Part shown: piece by piece, positions 21,870-33,863 of the stretch | How the letters are laid out: each line of letters begins with the position of its first letter | Numbering within the stretch: position 1 is the first letter of the stretch | Assembly (NCBI RefSeq): GCF_020497125.1 | Contig: NC_059087.1 | Coordinates: forward strand, 17,889,925-17,953,924 | Reading direction: 5' to 3' | Source of the DNA: Mauremys mutica | Taxonomy: Eukaryota; Chordata; Testudines; Geoemydidae | Length of the DNA stretch: 64,000 nt | Made by a program: the position numbers and the translations under genes | Notes under the pieces: model-generated | Told to the model about the DNA's origin: nothing | The model's input: only the letters and a program-made list of their open reading frames with translations | The model's database searches: none

Positions 21870-24800
21870 TTTATTAAGAAAAAGCAAATGTTTAGCTTGA
21901 CATTATAACTCAAATATGTATTCACATAGCGTACCATGATTCCCATGACCACAAATGGCACAAAGTTAAAAAGTAATTCAACAAAACCATTGAAACTTTT
22001 ATTGTGATACCTCAGATACAATATAGTGAAACAACAAATGATATACAGTATTGCTAGGACAAAACAGCAAAGCAGCCATGTCATCTGTAAAAGAAAGCAT
22101 TTTAAAGTGTTTAAGAAACAATATGAGGCACAACTCAGTTGCCATTTATGACTCATGCTTTAGGCCTTAAATGATTTGTAACAGTCCTTTTCAAAATTAC
22201 CTCTGAAATTCCTGTTCCTTTACAATAGATACTGCTGATTGGCTTACACGAGTGCTAAATGAAGTACAATACAATATCCTACAAGTTTAACAATAATTTG
22301 ACGGCTTCCTTCCACTCTTGTCCCATTATCATACAAGTGGGATGTTAAAATTTGTCTCTCTTTGTGGCGCTGTGGTATCTCAATCTAGATACAGGTCTTG
22401 CAATCTGACTATATGATCCTCTTATCTGAAAATTTTTTTTTGAGAGAGCAATATATAAAGGAAAATTTTCAAGTCCATTGGAAATGGTACAGAGCACCCT
22501 ATGTTAGCACAAATGTAGTTTACATTAGGGAGCAAAATGGATATATTACTATTTCCATAATCAAAGGGTTAATAGCTTCTGTTTGTTACTTTGAGGTATC
22601 GTTCCCTTGAAATCAAATTAATTTCAAATCATGTCTTCCACAAGCTGCTATAAGTTTAGATGCATGAAAATTAAGCCAGTTACAGAGAGGCTGCTGATTA
22701 TTTTTAAATTTGCCAAATATTTAGTTTGCAGTAGGGCATCAGGACTTTATTTGTACTCTGCTACATTAGTACTGTTACAATTCAACCTACATCACTATAT
22801 AGTTTGTAGATAATGAAAAAGTTCACATATTCCAGCCCCTTTTAGCAACAGGCAGAAACTAGTCAGAAGAGGTTATGGATGGTTAAGAGGGTAATAAAAT
22901 ACTGTATATTAAAATGGCAACACGGTGAAAGAAAGAAATAAAATCCAAAACAGCAAAAGTGGTAAGGCTGATGTATCAGCAAGTCCTCCCAAATTCTGTC
23001 AGAGTTGACAGGAAATTTTGCAACTTAACATTTTGTAAATGACAGTATTGCCTTTCATTGGTTAAAAGGATGTCCGTAGTTATAAACCAAGGAAAGAATA
23101 TTGGCATTTGAAGCAGATTCTCAATATTGTAACACCAGTGTTACAGTCACTCTTTAGAGCCTAGACAATGAAGAATGTGTCACCAGATTCCAAAATCATG
23201 TCAAATTATGATGCTTAATTATATTAAGACAGCCATAGCTTTTATGGGTTCAAAAGAAAATCCCTTCAATACATGTATATTTTTCGCTAGCATATTCTTA
23301 TGTATCCCAATGAACATTCTTTCCAAGAAGCCAGCTCGTAGTTGGTTCATTTGGTCCAAGAAAGAGCTAGCATGAAACAAGAGTTCACAAAAGCTTTTTG
23401 TTACAGTTTATAAAAAAAACAAACAACAAAATAAATGTTAAGACCAACAATAAAAATAACCAGTACAAGTAACAAAAGTGCTCAAGTGGGAGAGGAAGTA
23501 AACTTGCCCAGAATGAACACACAAAACCTTTAAATATAATCTTAATATATTACGCACACACACACAAAAAAAAGTTAGAGGGAAAATGCTTTGTAGAATT
23601 CTCTTCAAGTAAGTTTTTCTTTTTAATGTACTGCTGGAAGGTTCAGTGACCAGACTGACCTCTTCACATCAACCAGCAGCCACTAATACCTGGAACCAAC
23701 TTTCACCAAAACCATTAGGCATAACTCTCCACTTCTTTACCATGGGAGAACTGTTTCAAAGAATCACTGCTCAAGTCAAGCAATAAGAAAAAAAGGTTCA
23801 CATACTCCCAGCTATCATAGCAAGCATAAAGAATTATTACATAGTAGTGTGGAGTAGGAATTTTGTATTAGTTACAGCTCCTTCTCTACTCCCTCTTACT
23901 GCTCCTCAAAAGACTAATAAGAATATTGCTTTATTTGGTTCTCTTAAAAGCCATAACATTATACATAACTCACATTAACTCCTTATGCCAGTAGTTGAAG
24001 TTTTAGGTGCTAAGCACTTAATGAAATCCCAACCTTTGGCATCAAGGGTAATTAAGGTTTTGGTGAAAATGTCCAGTTTGAAATACAAATAAATAATGCA
24101 CTGAAAAAAGAGGTTGAGTATGTAAATAAGAATATCTTTTCTAGTTTTTTCTTTTGTTTTTTTTTAAAAAGCTCATTAATAGGAAACATCCAAATCCACT
24201 ATTTAAAATATGACTACAGATTGTTCTGTCTCGTAAAAAGAAAAAAATTAACCTTAAATTTGTACTCTCATTTTTATAGTGAAGGGTCATGGTGTTTTTC
24301 TCTTCAGCTCAGTGTAATTCTTCTTGAGTCTGTAGCCAGACAAAGAAAATATAAATTTCCTATAGACATCTTCATGGGTGTTACATTTAGTCTTTGAAGC
24401 CAACACAAACTCCTTGTTGATAGCTGTTTCGGTGCTTTCATTGTTGGCAATGGACATTATACTAGAGGAAAACTGAAAAATAGCCCAAACAAAACAGAAT
24501 TCCAGGTTCTTTCAGACTGAACAGATGGCAGCACCAGATGACCATCTTGTGCCAGTGACATTCTTGGGACTCCTGGGTTCAATCTAATTCTTGATTATAG
24601 AGGAGCAGTATAAGCCACCCCACAAAATCCATATTGGACCCAGTTGTACTAGAGCAGTTCTTTGGACTTAAGCCCAAGGGTTTTTACTATTTCTACTTTT
24701 TAAAATTTAAGTTCTGTAGGTTCATTATCACAGCTCCTGATGTAGAGCTTCTGTATTGCTCCTAGTCATTGGCATGCTTGTAAATGAATGATGTCTGGTA

Positions 24801-26354
24801 ATAAAGTGCAGTAGAGTTTTGAAAACCTGTCAGAGAGTTATCTAAAATGTAACAGCAGCAGCAATGGCACACATTGCAACCTTCACAAATGCCATGTTAA
24901 AATAGTTATTAAAAGGAAACTAACTTCTATTCTATTGTAAGGCTTTCATATTGTTCATTCCATCAAGACACAAGATTAATTTTTTTTAAACCTCTCTGAA
25001 AGTGCATGCACAAAACCCAACAGTAAATTTTGTGGATACACATCCACAGAAGGCTTTCTTACTAAGTCACTCCAGTTAAGAAGCAGCTGGAAAAAAGCAA
25101 AAAACAGAAAGGATATGAGCTTTATATAAATTTTATTATGAAAATGTCTTTGGGGATGATTTATCCAGCAAACCAACAAACCCCTTTTTATTTTTATTTT
25201 AAAAATTATCTTGCTATTCTATTTTATGAAGAAATGAAGTCAACGTCACACTTTCCTGCCCATCCACCAACCCCCACTCTTCTTCAGGTACTGTTACTAA
25301 CTTCCATCTCATAAGCTCTGGCCTGTTGTCACACAAAAATAAGTATATTTTTGTTAAAGTGTAGCAAAAGCAGAATACTTCAATGAATTTTCTTTATAAC
25401 AACCTCTTTGTCCAGTGCATTAGACTACACAGCTACATGGAACCTGCCATAAAACTTCACTGATGCACAAGTCCCTGTTACTGTTAAAAGGTACAGTACC
25501 AAAAACTTGTTTACTGACTAATTTTTATAAATACAAGATGCATATATTTTTGTGCCCTTTGATCTTGCAGGCTGTAATTTTATCAACTTCTCCCTTCAAG
25601 ACACAAGTTTGCTGGATAAGGAATGCAATTATGTTGATTAAATATATTCTACAGTATCACTGCCTTAGTATTCTTGAAAATTAGTTGCACTAAAAATACT
25701 GAATCATTAATGTATTCTTTTTTGCAAAACTTAAGATCTACTTATATGAGTCAGTGCAACCAAAAGATTTCTAAATGAGCACTGTACCTTTAACTTACTT
25801 GCCTGCAAGATGTACATAGATTATGGTACTCCCAAATTTTAAAAAGCAATTAATGAATACTCTAATACTGCAACCCTTTCACTGCCAGAGATATCAGAAA
25901 TTGCTACATATAAAAAGACACCCCCAGCCCATACATTCTTCAGGACTACTCATATCAGTCTTCTGCTAGATTTGGTGTAGGTGTTTAGGCAAGAAGCATG
26001 CACAGCAAAAGGTAGCATTAAAGGCATAGGTCAAATAAAAATGCTAACCAGTAAAATTCATTTGCAGTTAGTGAACTGTTTCTCTAGAACTTGAGAGTTT
26101 AGAAAAAGGTCATCCAAAATGTTCCAAAACAACTGTTCACACAAGAATACATATACAAAAGAGGGAACTTACACAAGGAGAAAAAGGCAAACATGGCCTG
26201 AAAGAGCCACATAAACTACACTACTCATTTGTGAGGTTGCAAAGTTCAGTGATATTCTCAGAGCTACCTCAGCCAATATCCTCCTTTCATTTGCATTAGT
26301 CTTTATAAAGCATGTTCCACAGAATATTGTCCAGAGTGAAAAAATGCTTTTAAT
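21870..26354 (-). other. YPEL1: Probable YPEL1 3' UTR and downstream sequence
   Basis: No other convincing gene was found below the YPEL1 stop. The region is AT-rich and free of recognisable young repeats, which fits the long 3' UTR known for YPEL1 in other vertebrates. Minus-strand AATAAA hexamers, candidates for the poly(A) signal, occur at about 25192, 23935-23930, 22751-22746 and 21875-21870. None can be chosen from sequence alone. Two open segments inside it (21842-22087 and about 24288-24458) are treated separately. Confidence 0.35.
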
Positions 26355-26444
26355 TTACTCCCAGCCATTGTCTTTGATCATATGGGCAAGTTCAATGATA
26401 AATTTTCCTTCTTTGTATTTTTGACTGCTCTCAAAAGCATGTTC
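26355..26444 (-). CDS. YPEL1: YPEL1 coding exon 4 with stop (residues 91-119)
   Basis: This 90-nt segment encodes the C-terminus from EHAFESSQKYKEG to DNGWE, followed by TAA at 26357-26355. It contains the conserved lysine and glutamate of the Yippee C-terminal helix. The acceptor is TTTCTAG. The C-terminal residues KF and the final Glu are the main points that favour YPEL1 over YPEL2. Confidence 0.95.
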   Translation of the reverse strand, partial: EHAFESSQKYKEGKFIIELAHMIKDNGWE

Positions 26445-27768
26445 CTAGAAACAAGAAAATAAAAATATTTAAAATACTGAATTAGAGTTAGTTTTTCACA
26501 TTATTTCATTACCAATTTTGACATACAAATAAAAATGAATAGATAATTAACATTTGTAATATTTATTAAGGCTTTCTGGTGATATTTTATTTGTATGGAT
26601 GTTTTCTCTTTCCTGATTGAAGTATCTAATTTTTAGCACATATGGTGTCCTTTACATAAAATCCACACTAAAATGTTAATATAAAATTGCACATGCCTAT
26701 GCATAAAACTATAATTCAACATTTATAGTACATACATATATCTATTTACCTAGATATTACTATGACCTCATCAGTATAATTTCTTGAGCAGCTCTCAAGG
26801 TACATTAGACATTTAATGTAACTCTCATTTCTATGGAATGCCAGGATTATCATGTTGTTACTTTATTTCAGAGCCAAGATTGTGTGTGTCTGTTCTTTTA
26901 CATATTGTCAACTACAGGTCTGCTAAGGCCAATCTTTCCTCAAACTAGCCCTGGGATTGCTGGATTCAGGCTGTGATTTTTGCCATTTTTTAAAATTTTG
27001 TTAAGCCACAGCTTAATTGTAGGTGATTTCCTAGCAGCAACTTAAAATTTTGGACAGGTGTTGTTTTTCATTATTTTAAAGAGTGAGTTTATCAGAATAT
27101 TATAGGTTCTGAGTTCCAAACCAGTCTTGCATGCTAAGAGAAGGGATGACAGAAACCAAAGTTAGTATATGGAAATGGAACCTTCTAACATAGCTGTTCA
27201 GTTTCCTTCATTTCATGACTGGACAAAAAAAAACAGTCCTTTTACAACCTCAGCTCTGGATGTTCATTATTACAATGAGAGGGAACACATGCAGCTGTTT
27301 TCCAGAAGATTCTGAAATTCAGCTGAATCGAGTACATCCTACAAGTGGAAATATGCAAAGGTCACCTCAAAGAAGAATTTAACATTTTCACAGTGTGAAA
27401 ACTGTAGCATGTTAGCAGTCTGGATTACTTTTCAGCCACAAAATTGAGTTAATTATTGTGATTATTTGTAGCATAGTGTACAATATACTCGCCATTTAAC
27501 AACCTAGTTCATGCTTTGACTACATCACTGTGTTTTCTTAAAATGCCAGATAATTAAAGAAAAAAATAAAGAAATCTGAAAACTTGACATCCAAAGTTTT
27601 AATACCAAAATGTGTGTGGCACTTAAATTCCAAGGTAATAGGATACAATGGATTAAGAGTCACTCATAACAATAACGAATGGTGCCTCAGTAGATTAAAG
27701 ACAACTTCTGTGGACTGCTATATATATGAATGTTTGATCAAGAAAAAAATATTATATACATTACTTAC

Positions 27769-27877
27769 ATATTTCCATCCAAGAGTGGTTTTACAGTTTT
27801 CACAATAGATATCTGCTACAGCATGTAAACCTGTCAAAAGAACTCTCTCCTCTGCTGGACCACAGCCCACATTTACC
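27769..27877 (-). CDS. YPEL1: YPEL1 coding exon 3 (residues 54-90)
   Basis: This 109-nt exon completes the split valine codon and then encodes 36 residues from [12 protein letters not shown] to the family signature GWKY (87-90). It carries the second zinc-binding CxxC pair, Cys79 and Cys82 (YCENC). The acceptor is TTACAG and the donor GTAAGTA. The sequence fits the Yippee pattern without substitution, so the gene is under constraint and not a retrocopy. Confidence 0.95.
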
Positions 27878-29454
27878 CTGTAACAAAGAACAGAAATAGT
27901 ATCTTAAGCTGCAAGACAGATCTTGCTTTTTTTTTTTTTTGTGTGACAACATCCTACTTTTCTCCTGGAGATGAAATAATTCAAGCAAAATCTGAGACCA
28001 AGTCTCCAGGATATATATGCCACTATTTTTAGTCAAACATTTGTGAAATTAAGTTCTAGGGCTATACTTAAAGAGGCAAGAAGAAAAAAGTGTAATCATT
28101 TTGTTTTTCATTTTCTACTGTGAAATGGTGTCATTTGTAGCATGAGTTAACTATCACTCACATTATCAAGTAACATAAAACGAAGCACGATAAATGGGAA
28201 ACTATTTAACAGTACTTAAAACAATATATTAATAAGTGACAGATGGCTTATAACTTAGGCCTTGCCTATGCTGGGAATCAGCTGCTTTCAAACAGGGGTA
28301 AGCTCCACCAGTGCCAATTACAGTTTTCCTGTTCTATGGTAGGCATTTGTAACAATGCGACTACACTAATGTAGGAAAGGCTTTGGCAATATTTCTATGC
28401 TATAGACCATAGGTTAAATTACAATAATCACAGACAGTGAATATTAAAAACCAATGGAATGCCTCTTGCACATCTAGCTATGGAGTACTGCTCCAAAACA
28501 AAAAACTTTCCCTATCAAAAACATATACCTAAAATACTAGTCAAATAGTCATTCCAGGAAAATCAGGCAACACTTGGTTAAACCTGTTATACTACCCAGA
28601 TCTGTAGTACTCTTGACTATGCTTGGCATCTCAATTCTACATGAAGTAACTACAGATAAAAGAATAAAGAAAGATATTTGTAAAGGTAGAGTCACATCTT
28701 TCAGTCTTCACTGTAATTACCTGGTCTATAAAAATAAAACAGACACATCTGACTTGAATTCTATTTAGGAATTGCTTTGAGCAATTCAGCTAGTTAAAAA
28801 TAGAGATGCAATCCAATGACAGCATATTACAAAATCTGAATTAGTTCACGATCTATAAAAGCAAGGTAACAAGCATGTATGTAGACTGCAATGTTAAGGG
28901 GCTACAGCAAACATTGGACCCTCTTGATATATGTCTGGCTTTTTGCTTCTGACAAATCTGCAATTTTCAAGGCCAATATTCAAGCATTCTAAAGGTTAAC
29001 CTGAAAAAATAATGGCTTTGCTTTGGGCTATAGTGATGATGTCCACCAGAGTAAAGTTACAGTAACGTAATTTACTTGAATTTCAAGCCTTACCTAGTTT
29101 TCTGGAATAAAACAGTTTAGTGTCACTTGCCTCAATTCAGTTAGAATCAGATGCAGTTGAAAGTTTTATTTCTAATTAAGAGTTAAATGTGACTAATGAT
29201 AGGATTTCCTAAATAACTGTAAGGAAGACTCAGACTACAAGTTGCACAATAGTAACATTCTCCTGAGAAAGGCCAGTTATCCCAGTCACACTTATCAACA
29301 GGGATTGCCAGTATAAGGCTGTAGTCCATTAAGAAAAGAATTTGAAAGAGCAGATGAAGGTGTGACTGTTACTAATGTTGAGTATTTTGCCCATTTGAGG
29401 AACATACCAAAAGATGATACTGCATAGGAAGTATGTAATTGTAGTCATACTTAC

Positions 29455-29498
29455 ACAGAATTAAAGAGGTAGGCTCTTCCCTGGCTTCCCTGAAAAGA
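29455..29498 (-). CDS. YPEL1: YPEL1 coding exon 2 (residues 40-54, last codon split)
   Basis: This 44-nt exon encodes SFQGSQGRAYLFNS plus the first two bases of a valine codon. It is the segment that follows ISK in all YPEL1-4 proteins and contains the conserved Gly, Leu and Asn of the Yippee motif. It is flanked by an acceptor (TTACAG) and a strong donor (GTAAGTAT). It lies about 30 kb from exon 1 and about 1.6 kb from exon 3. Confidence 0.95.
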
Positions 29499-30417
29499 CT
29501 GTAAGAAAGAGAAAAATATAATCTTTAAAATAAAACAGTTTCAGAAGTGATGTGTTACAAATAATTTAAAATAATATATTGTTGCCTTTAAAGAAATTAA
29601 GGTTTATACAGAAATTACTTTTATTGCACATGACAACTTTTAACCACATCTGTATGTAGTATGAAAATAATGGAAGATTTTGTACCAGCAAAGAATGAGG
29701 AAACAAATAAAAAAGCTATACCATAAAGGCTTCAATTTGAACACACAATTTTTTCTCCAAACTTCACATTTTCCATCTTACTTTTTTTTAAATAGAAAGG
29801 ATGCATAATGGCTAGAAATCCCCTTAAATGTCCATAAAAATGCATTTAACCAAGTTCTATGGAGTGGGCCAAGTTACAATTTTTGTTAGAGTCCATAGAC
29901 TGGCCTATGTTAGGGCCATATGCTACACCTGACCCAAAGGAAATGTCTCACTGATGTCAATGGGAGTTTCCCATCAAAAGTGTAGAATATGACCCTTAAA
30001 CAGAGGGTAGAAAAGCCCAGCAGAAGCATGTTTCCTTCCCCAATCATTCCGGAGTAGGGACTGTCAGAGGCTGAGCTCAGACACTGATCCAGAAAAGAAA
30101 CAACATAGCAGTATTCTGCCACTTAGGCCTTGTCTGCCCTAGAGAAATTTATCAAGCTAATCTCCATGTTATTCCCCAAGCATGCCTGTCACAGAGGAAA
30201 TTCCTTCATAAAAACTATGTTAAGATGTTAAGATTGAATGGTTAAGCACTCAAAAGTCTAAAATTATCAGAATTAAGGTTGCATGCACAACCCTTAACTT
30301 TGTCCCCTCGTGCATATGCATTACAATTCAGTTTTTCATTATGCAGTTACATGCCATTTCTCAATCATCATCATGCGATTTTGCAGTTTTTTCTATAGCC
30401 TTGTAAAGTATCTTACA

Positions 30418-30419
30418 CG

Positions 30420-30451
<32 letters not shown>

Positions 30452-30468
30452 GCATGCATACACACACC
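30418..30468. repeat. (TA)n(CA)n microsatellite
   Basis: About eleven TA units are followed by CA units and a degenerate CA tract. Confidence 0.95.
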
Positions 30469-30630
30469 CTTCATTGCTTCTTTTTGATATATATAGTAGT
30501 AGAGTACACTGTACATTTGTATATCTGTTTGTAGGGACAAAAACGTATGCAGCATTGTATTATTTGAGAAACAGTATAAAACCCTACAAAGACTGTAGAC
30601 ACACTGAAGCCTGGTCTACACTAGGCGTTT

Positions 30631-30660
30631 AAATCGGTTTTAGGAGCGTAAAACCGATTT
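30631..30660. repeat. Perfect 12-bp inverted repeat near the Harbinger left end
   Basis: AAATCGGTTTTA and its exact complement TAAAACCGATTT are separated by GGAGCG. Related ATCGATTT/ATCGGTTT motifs recur at about 30695-30725 and at 34090-34160, which suggests binding sites for the Myb-like protein or transposase. Confidence 0.6.
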
Positions 30661-30994
30661 AACGCCACAACCGTCCACACTAGGAGGCACCTTATATCGA
30701 TTTTAATGGCTCTTTAAATCGGTTTCTGTACTCCTCCCCGACGAGAGGAGTAGCGCTAATATCGGGATTAACATATCGGAATAGGGTTAGTGTGGCTGCA
30801 AATCGACGGTATTGGCCTCCGGGCGGTATCCCACAGTGCACCACTGACCGCTCTGGACAGCATTCTGAACTCGGATGCACTGGCCAGGTAGACAGGAAAA
30901 GCCCCGCGAACTTTTGAAATTCATTTCCTGCTTCCCCAGCGTGGAGAGCTCATCATCACAGGTGACCACGCACAGCTCATCAGCACAGTTAACA

Positions 30995-31547
30995 ATGCAG
31001 TCTCCTGAGAATCGAAAAAGAGCCCCAGCATGGACCGCTCGGGAGGTACTGGATCTGATCGCTATATGGGGAGAGGATTCAGTGCTAACAGAACTGCGTT
31101 CCAAAAGACGAAATGAAAAAGTATTTGAAAGAATTTCTAAGGCTATGACGGATAAAGGCCACAGCAGGGACTCAGTGCAGTGCAGAGTGAAAGTTAAGGA
31201 GCTCAGACAAGCCTACCAGAAAACCAAAGAAGCAAACGGAAGGTCCGGGGCAGGTCGAAAAACATGCTGCTTCTATGCTGAGCTGCATGCAATTTTAGGG
31301 GGCTGCGCCACAAGTACCCCACCCCTGACCGTGGATTCCGAGGTGGGGGTTGTAATCTCTGCCATGTCTGAGGATTATGCAGACGGGGAAGATGAAGATG
31401 AAGAAGAGGAGGAAGACCTAGCAGAGAGCACACAGCACTCCGTGAGCCCCAGCAGCCAGGAGCTTTTTATCACCCTGACGGAATTACCCTGCTCCCAGCC
31501 CTCACAAGCAACTATCCCAGACAATGACGCCATGGAAGGGAGCTCTG
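30995..31547 (+). CDS. Harbinger Myb/SANT-like DNA-binding protein, exon 1
   Basis: From the ATG at 30995 the frame encodes a trihelix/MSANTD-type Myb-like domain (residues about 9-95; APAWTAREVLDLI, CRVKVKELRQAY), followed by an acidic run of Asp/Glu and a tail reading ELFITLTELP. Such proteins bind element DNA and import the Harbinger transposase into the nucleus. A strong donor (CTG followed by GTGAGTG) lies at 31547/31548; without splicing the frame would run to 31618. An upstream in-frame ATG at 30875 gives 40 extra residues and is less likely, because it lies within the non-coding leader. The domain is intact. Confidence 0.8.
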
Positions 31548-31652
31548 GTGAGTGTACCTTTGTAAATAGCAAACATTGTTTTTTCAGCAAGCGTTTTTTA
31601 ATGATTGATTTGCCCTGAGGACTTGGGATGCGGTCGCAGACAGTATAGTTAC

Positions 31653-32315
31653 TTAGAAAAGTTTGTTAACATGTCCGGGGATTGAGAGGAAATCCTCCAG
31701 GGACATCTCGATGAAGCGCTCCTGTAGGTACTCCAGAAGCCTTTGCAGAAGGTTTCTGGGCAAGGCAGCCTTGTTCCGCCCACCATGGTAGGACACTTTA
31801 CCACACCATGCATGTAGCAAGTAATCAGGTATCATTGCGTGGCAAAGCATAGCAGCGTATGGTCCCGGTGACTGCTGGCATTCAAGAAGCATCCGTTCTT
31901 TATCTTGTTGTGTTATCCTCAGCAAAGTGATATCGTTCAGGATAACCTGGTTAAAAATCAGGAATTTAAGTAAGGGGGGTGGCCATTTTTCTAATGGGTT
32001 CGTGGACTGCAGCAGCTTAAAAAAAAACCTTTCCTGCACGTAGCGAAGCGGGAGGAGGGGAGGAGTGAAATGCCGATGATCTTTTTTGTGTTTGGTCATC
32101 GGCGATCTTCCCCAAGCTACCAGCCACGCAGTGGGTGGGGGGGTGGGAAGGTTGTTGATTAGCGGGGAGCTAGCGTGGTAGTAGCCATGCGTTGGGGGGG
32201 AGGGGTAAATCACTACAGAAGCCGAAAGACAGTGGCTTACCATGGCCGCAAGCAAGCTGAATTCTGATGCCTGGACCTGTGTCTGTGAGATCTGTAACTC
32301 CAGAGCTGCAAGCAC
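31653..32315 (-). CDS. Third open frame of the Harbinger element, BEN-like C-terminus
   Basis: This 220-codon open frame lies on the minus strand between the two known genes. Residues about 152-201 (AAMLCHAMIPDYLL, NKAALPRNLL, EYLQERF) resemble the pattern of a BEN domain: a leading alanine-leucine helix, a Gly turn, then a helix beginning KxALP. BEN domains bind DNA and protein. The N-terminal part is low in recognisable features and may not be translated. It might also be a non-coding part of the element that happens to be open. No function is claimed. Confidence 0.4.
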   Translation of the reverse strand: MLAALELQISQTQVQASEFSLLAAMVSHCLSASVVIYPSPPTHGYYHASSPLINNLPTPPPTAWLVAWGRSPMTKHKKDHRHFTPPLLPLRYVQERFFFKLLQSTNPLEKWPPPLLKFLIFNQVILNDITLLRITQQDKERMLLECQQSPGPYAAMLCHAMIPDYLLHAWCGKVSYHGGRNKAALPRNLLQRLLEYLQERFIEMSLEDFLSIPGHVNKLF

Positions 32316-32388
32316 TCACTATTAAGATGAAAAATGCGACCTTGTAGGGAAATCACATGTGCTAGGTAAATAGTGCTGTTCACTGTGA

Positions 32389-32570
32389 AGCTTCAGGAAC
32401 GACAGCAGGATCACAGAGTGCCGCTGCAGCCCCTGTGTAACCACCCTCAACCCTCACCATGTTCCATATCCTCCTCACCCAGACGTGTAAGAACGCGTGG
32501 GGGGAGGCTCCGTGCACCCGCCCACTCCACCCCCGTGGACAGCCCAACCAGAAGGCTGTCGTTAATGTGA
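32389..32570 (+). pseudogene. Myb/SANT-like protein C-terminal exon, remnant
   Basis: The translation LQERQQDHRVPLQPLC and the following Pro/Arg/Ser-rich tail to RRLSLM match the usual C-terminus of the reptilian Harbinger Myb-like proteins. The charged coiled-coil segment that normally precedes LQERQQ is missing, so this exon is probably truncated by deletion. Recognised from general knowledge of these proteins. Confidence 0.5.
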
Positions 32571-32788
32571 AATTTTTTTAATGGCCTTCTCCATCCTTCC
32601 TATCCTCCTCCCAAACCACACCCTTACTTCTCTCCCTCTTTTTATAATGAATTAATAAAGAATTCATGATTTTTAAACGAGAGTGACTTTATTTGCATAA
32701 GTAAGCTGTACTCGAAGGGGGAGGGAGAGTTGCTTTCAGGGAATGAGTCAATCAAGGGGGGGTGGGTGTTCATCAACAAACACAGCAG

Positions 32789-33863
32789 TCACACTGTACC
32801 CTGGCCATTGATGAAGCTCCTTTTCAAAGCTTCTCTGATGCGCACCGCTTCCTGGTGTGCTCTTCTAATCTCCCTGGTGTCTGGCTGCGCGTAATCAGCG
32901 GCCAGGTGATTTGCCTCAGCCTCCCACCCCGCCATAAAGGTCTCCCCCTTACTCTCACAGAGATTGTGGAGAATACAGCAAGCAGCAATAACATAGGGGA
33001 CATTGGTTTGGCTGTGGTCTGAGCGAGTCAGTAATGTGCGCCAGCGCGCCTTTAAATGGCCAAATGCACATTCCACCACCATTCTGCACTTGCTCAGCCT
33101 GTAATTGAACAGATCCTGACCACTGTCCAGGCTGCCTGTGTATGGCTTCATGAGCCATGGCATCAAGGGGTAGGCTGGGTCCCCCAGGATAACGACAGGC
33201 ATTTCAACATCCCCAACTGTTATTTTCTGGTCTGGGAAGTAATTCCCTTGCTGCAGCCGTTTAAACAGAGTAGTGCTTCTGAATACGCGAGCGTCATGAA
33301 CCCTCCCTGGCCATCCCACGTGGATGTTTGTGAAACGTCCCTTGTGATCCACCAGTGCTTGCAGCACCATTGAAAAGTACCCCTTCCGGGTTACGTACTG
33401 GGTGCCCTGGTGCTGCGGTGCCAAGATAGGGATATGGGTTCCATCTATCGCCCCCCCCACAGTTAGGGAATCCCAGTGCAGCAAAGCCATCCACTATGGC
33501 CTGCACGTTTCCCAGAGTCACAACCTTTCGTAGCAGCAGCTTTATGATTGCTTTGGCTACTTGCATCACAGCAGCCCCCACAGTAGATTTTCCAACTCCA
33601 AATTGATTCCCGACTGACCGGTAGCTGTCTGGCGTTGCAAGCTTCCACAGGGCTATCGCCACTCGCTTCTCTACTGTGAGGGCTGCTCTCATCTTGGTAT
33701 TATGGCGTTTCAGGGCAGGGGCAAGCAAGTCACAAAGTTCCATGAAAGTGCCCTTACGCATGCGAAAGTTTCGCAGCCACTGGGAATCGTCCCACACCTG
33801 CAACACAATGCGGTCCCACAGGGTCCATGCTTGCTGTGCTATGGCGTCTGCACAGTTCACCAA
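32789..33863 (-). pseudogene. Harbinger DDE transposase, one frameshift
   Basis: The N-terminal frame from about 33863 holds the helix-turn-helix region (ALWKLATPDSYRSV, GVGKSTVG). At a run of eight C on the plus strand (33451-33458) the frame shifts by one base, and the catalytic part continues in the next frame to 32789. The DDE residues are all present in the second part: Asp in AIDGTHI (codon near 33445), Asp in LGDPAYP (near 33181) and Glu in VVECAFG (near 33073). The N-terminus is short compared with some relatives, so the true start is unsure. The single homopolymer indel could be a real mutation or a sequencing error. Confidence 0.85.
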
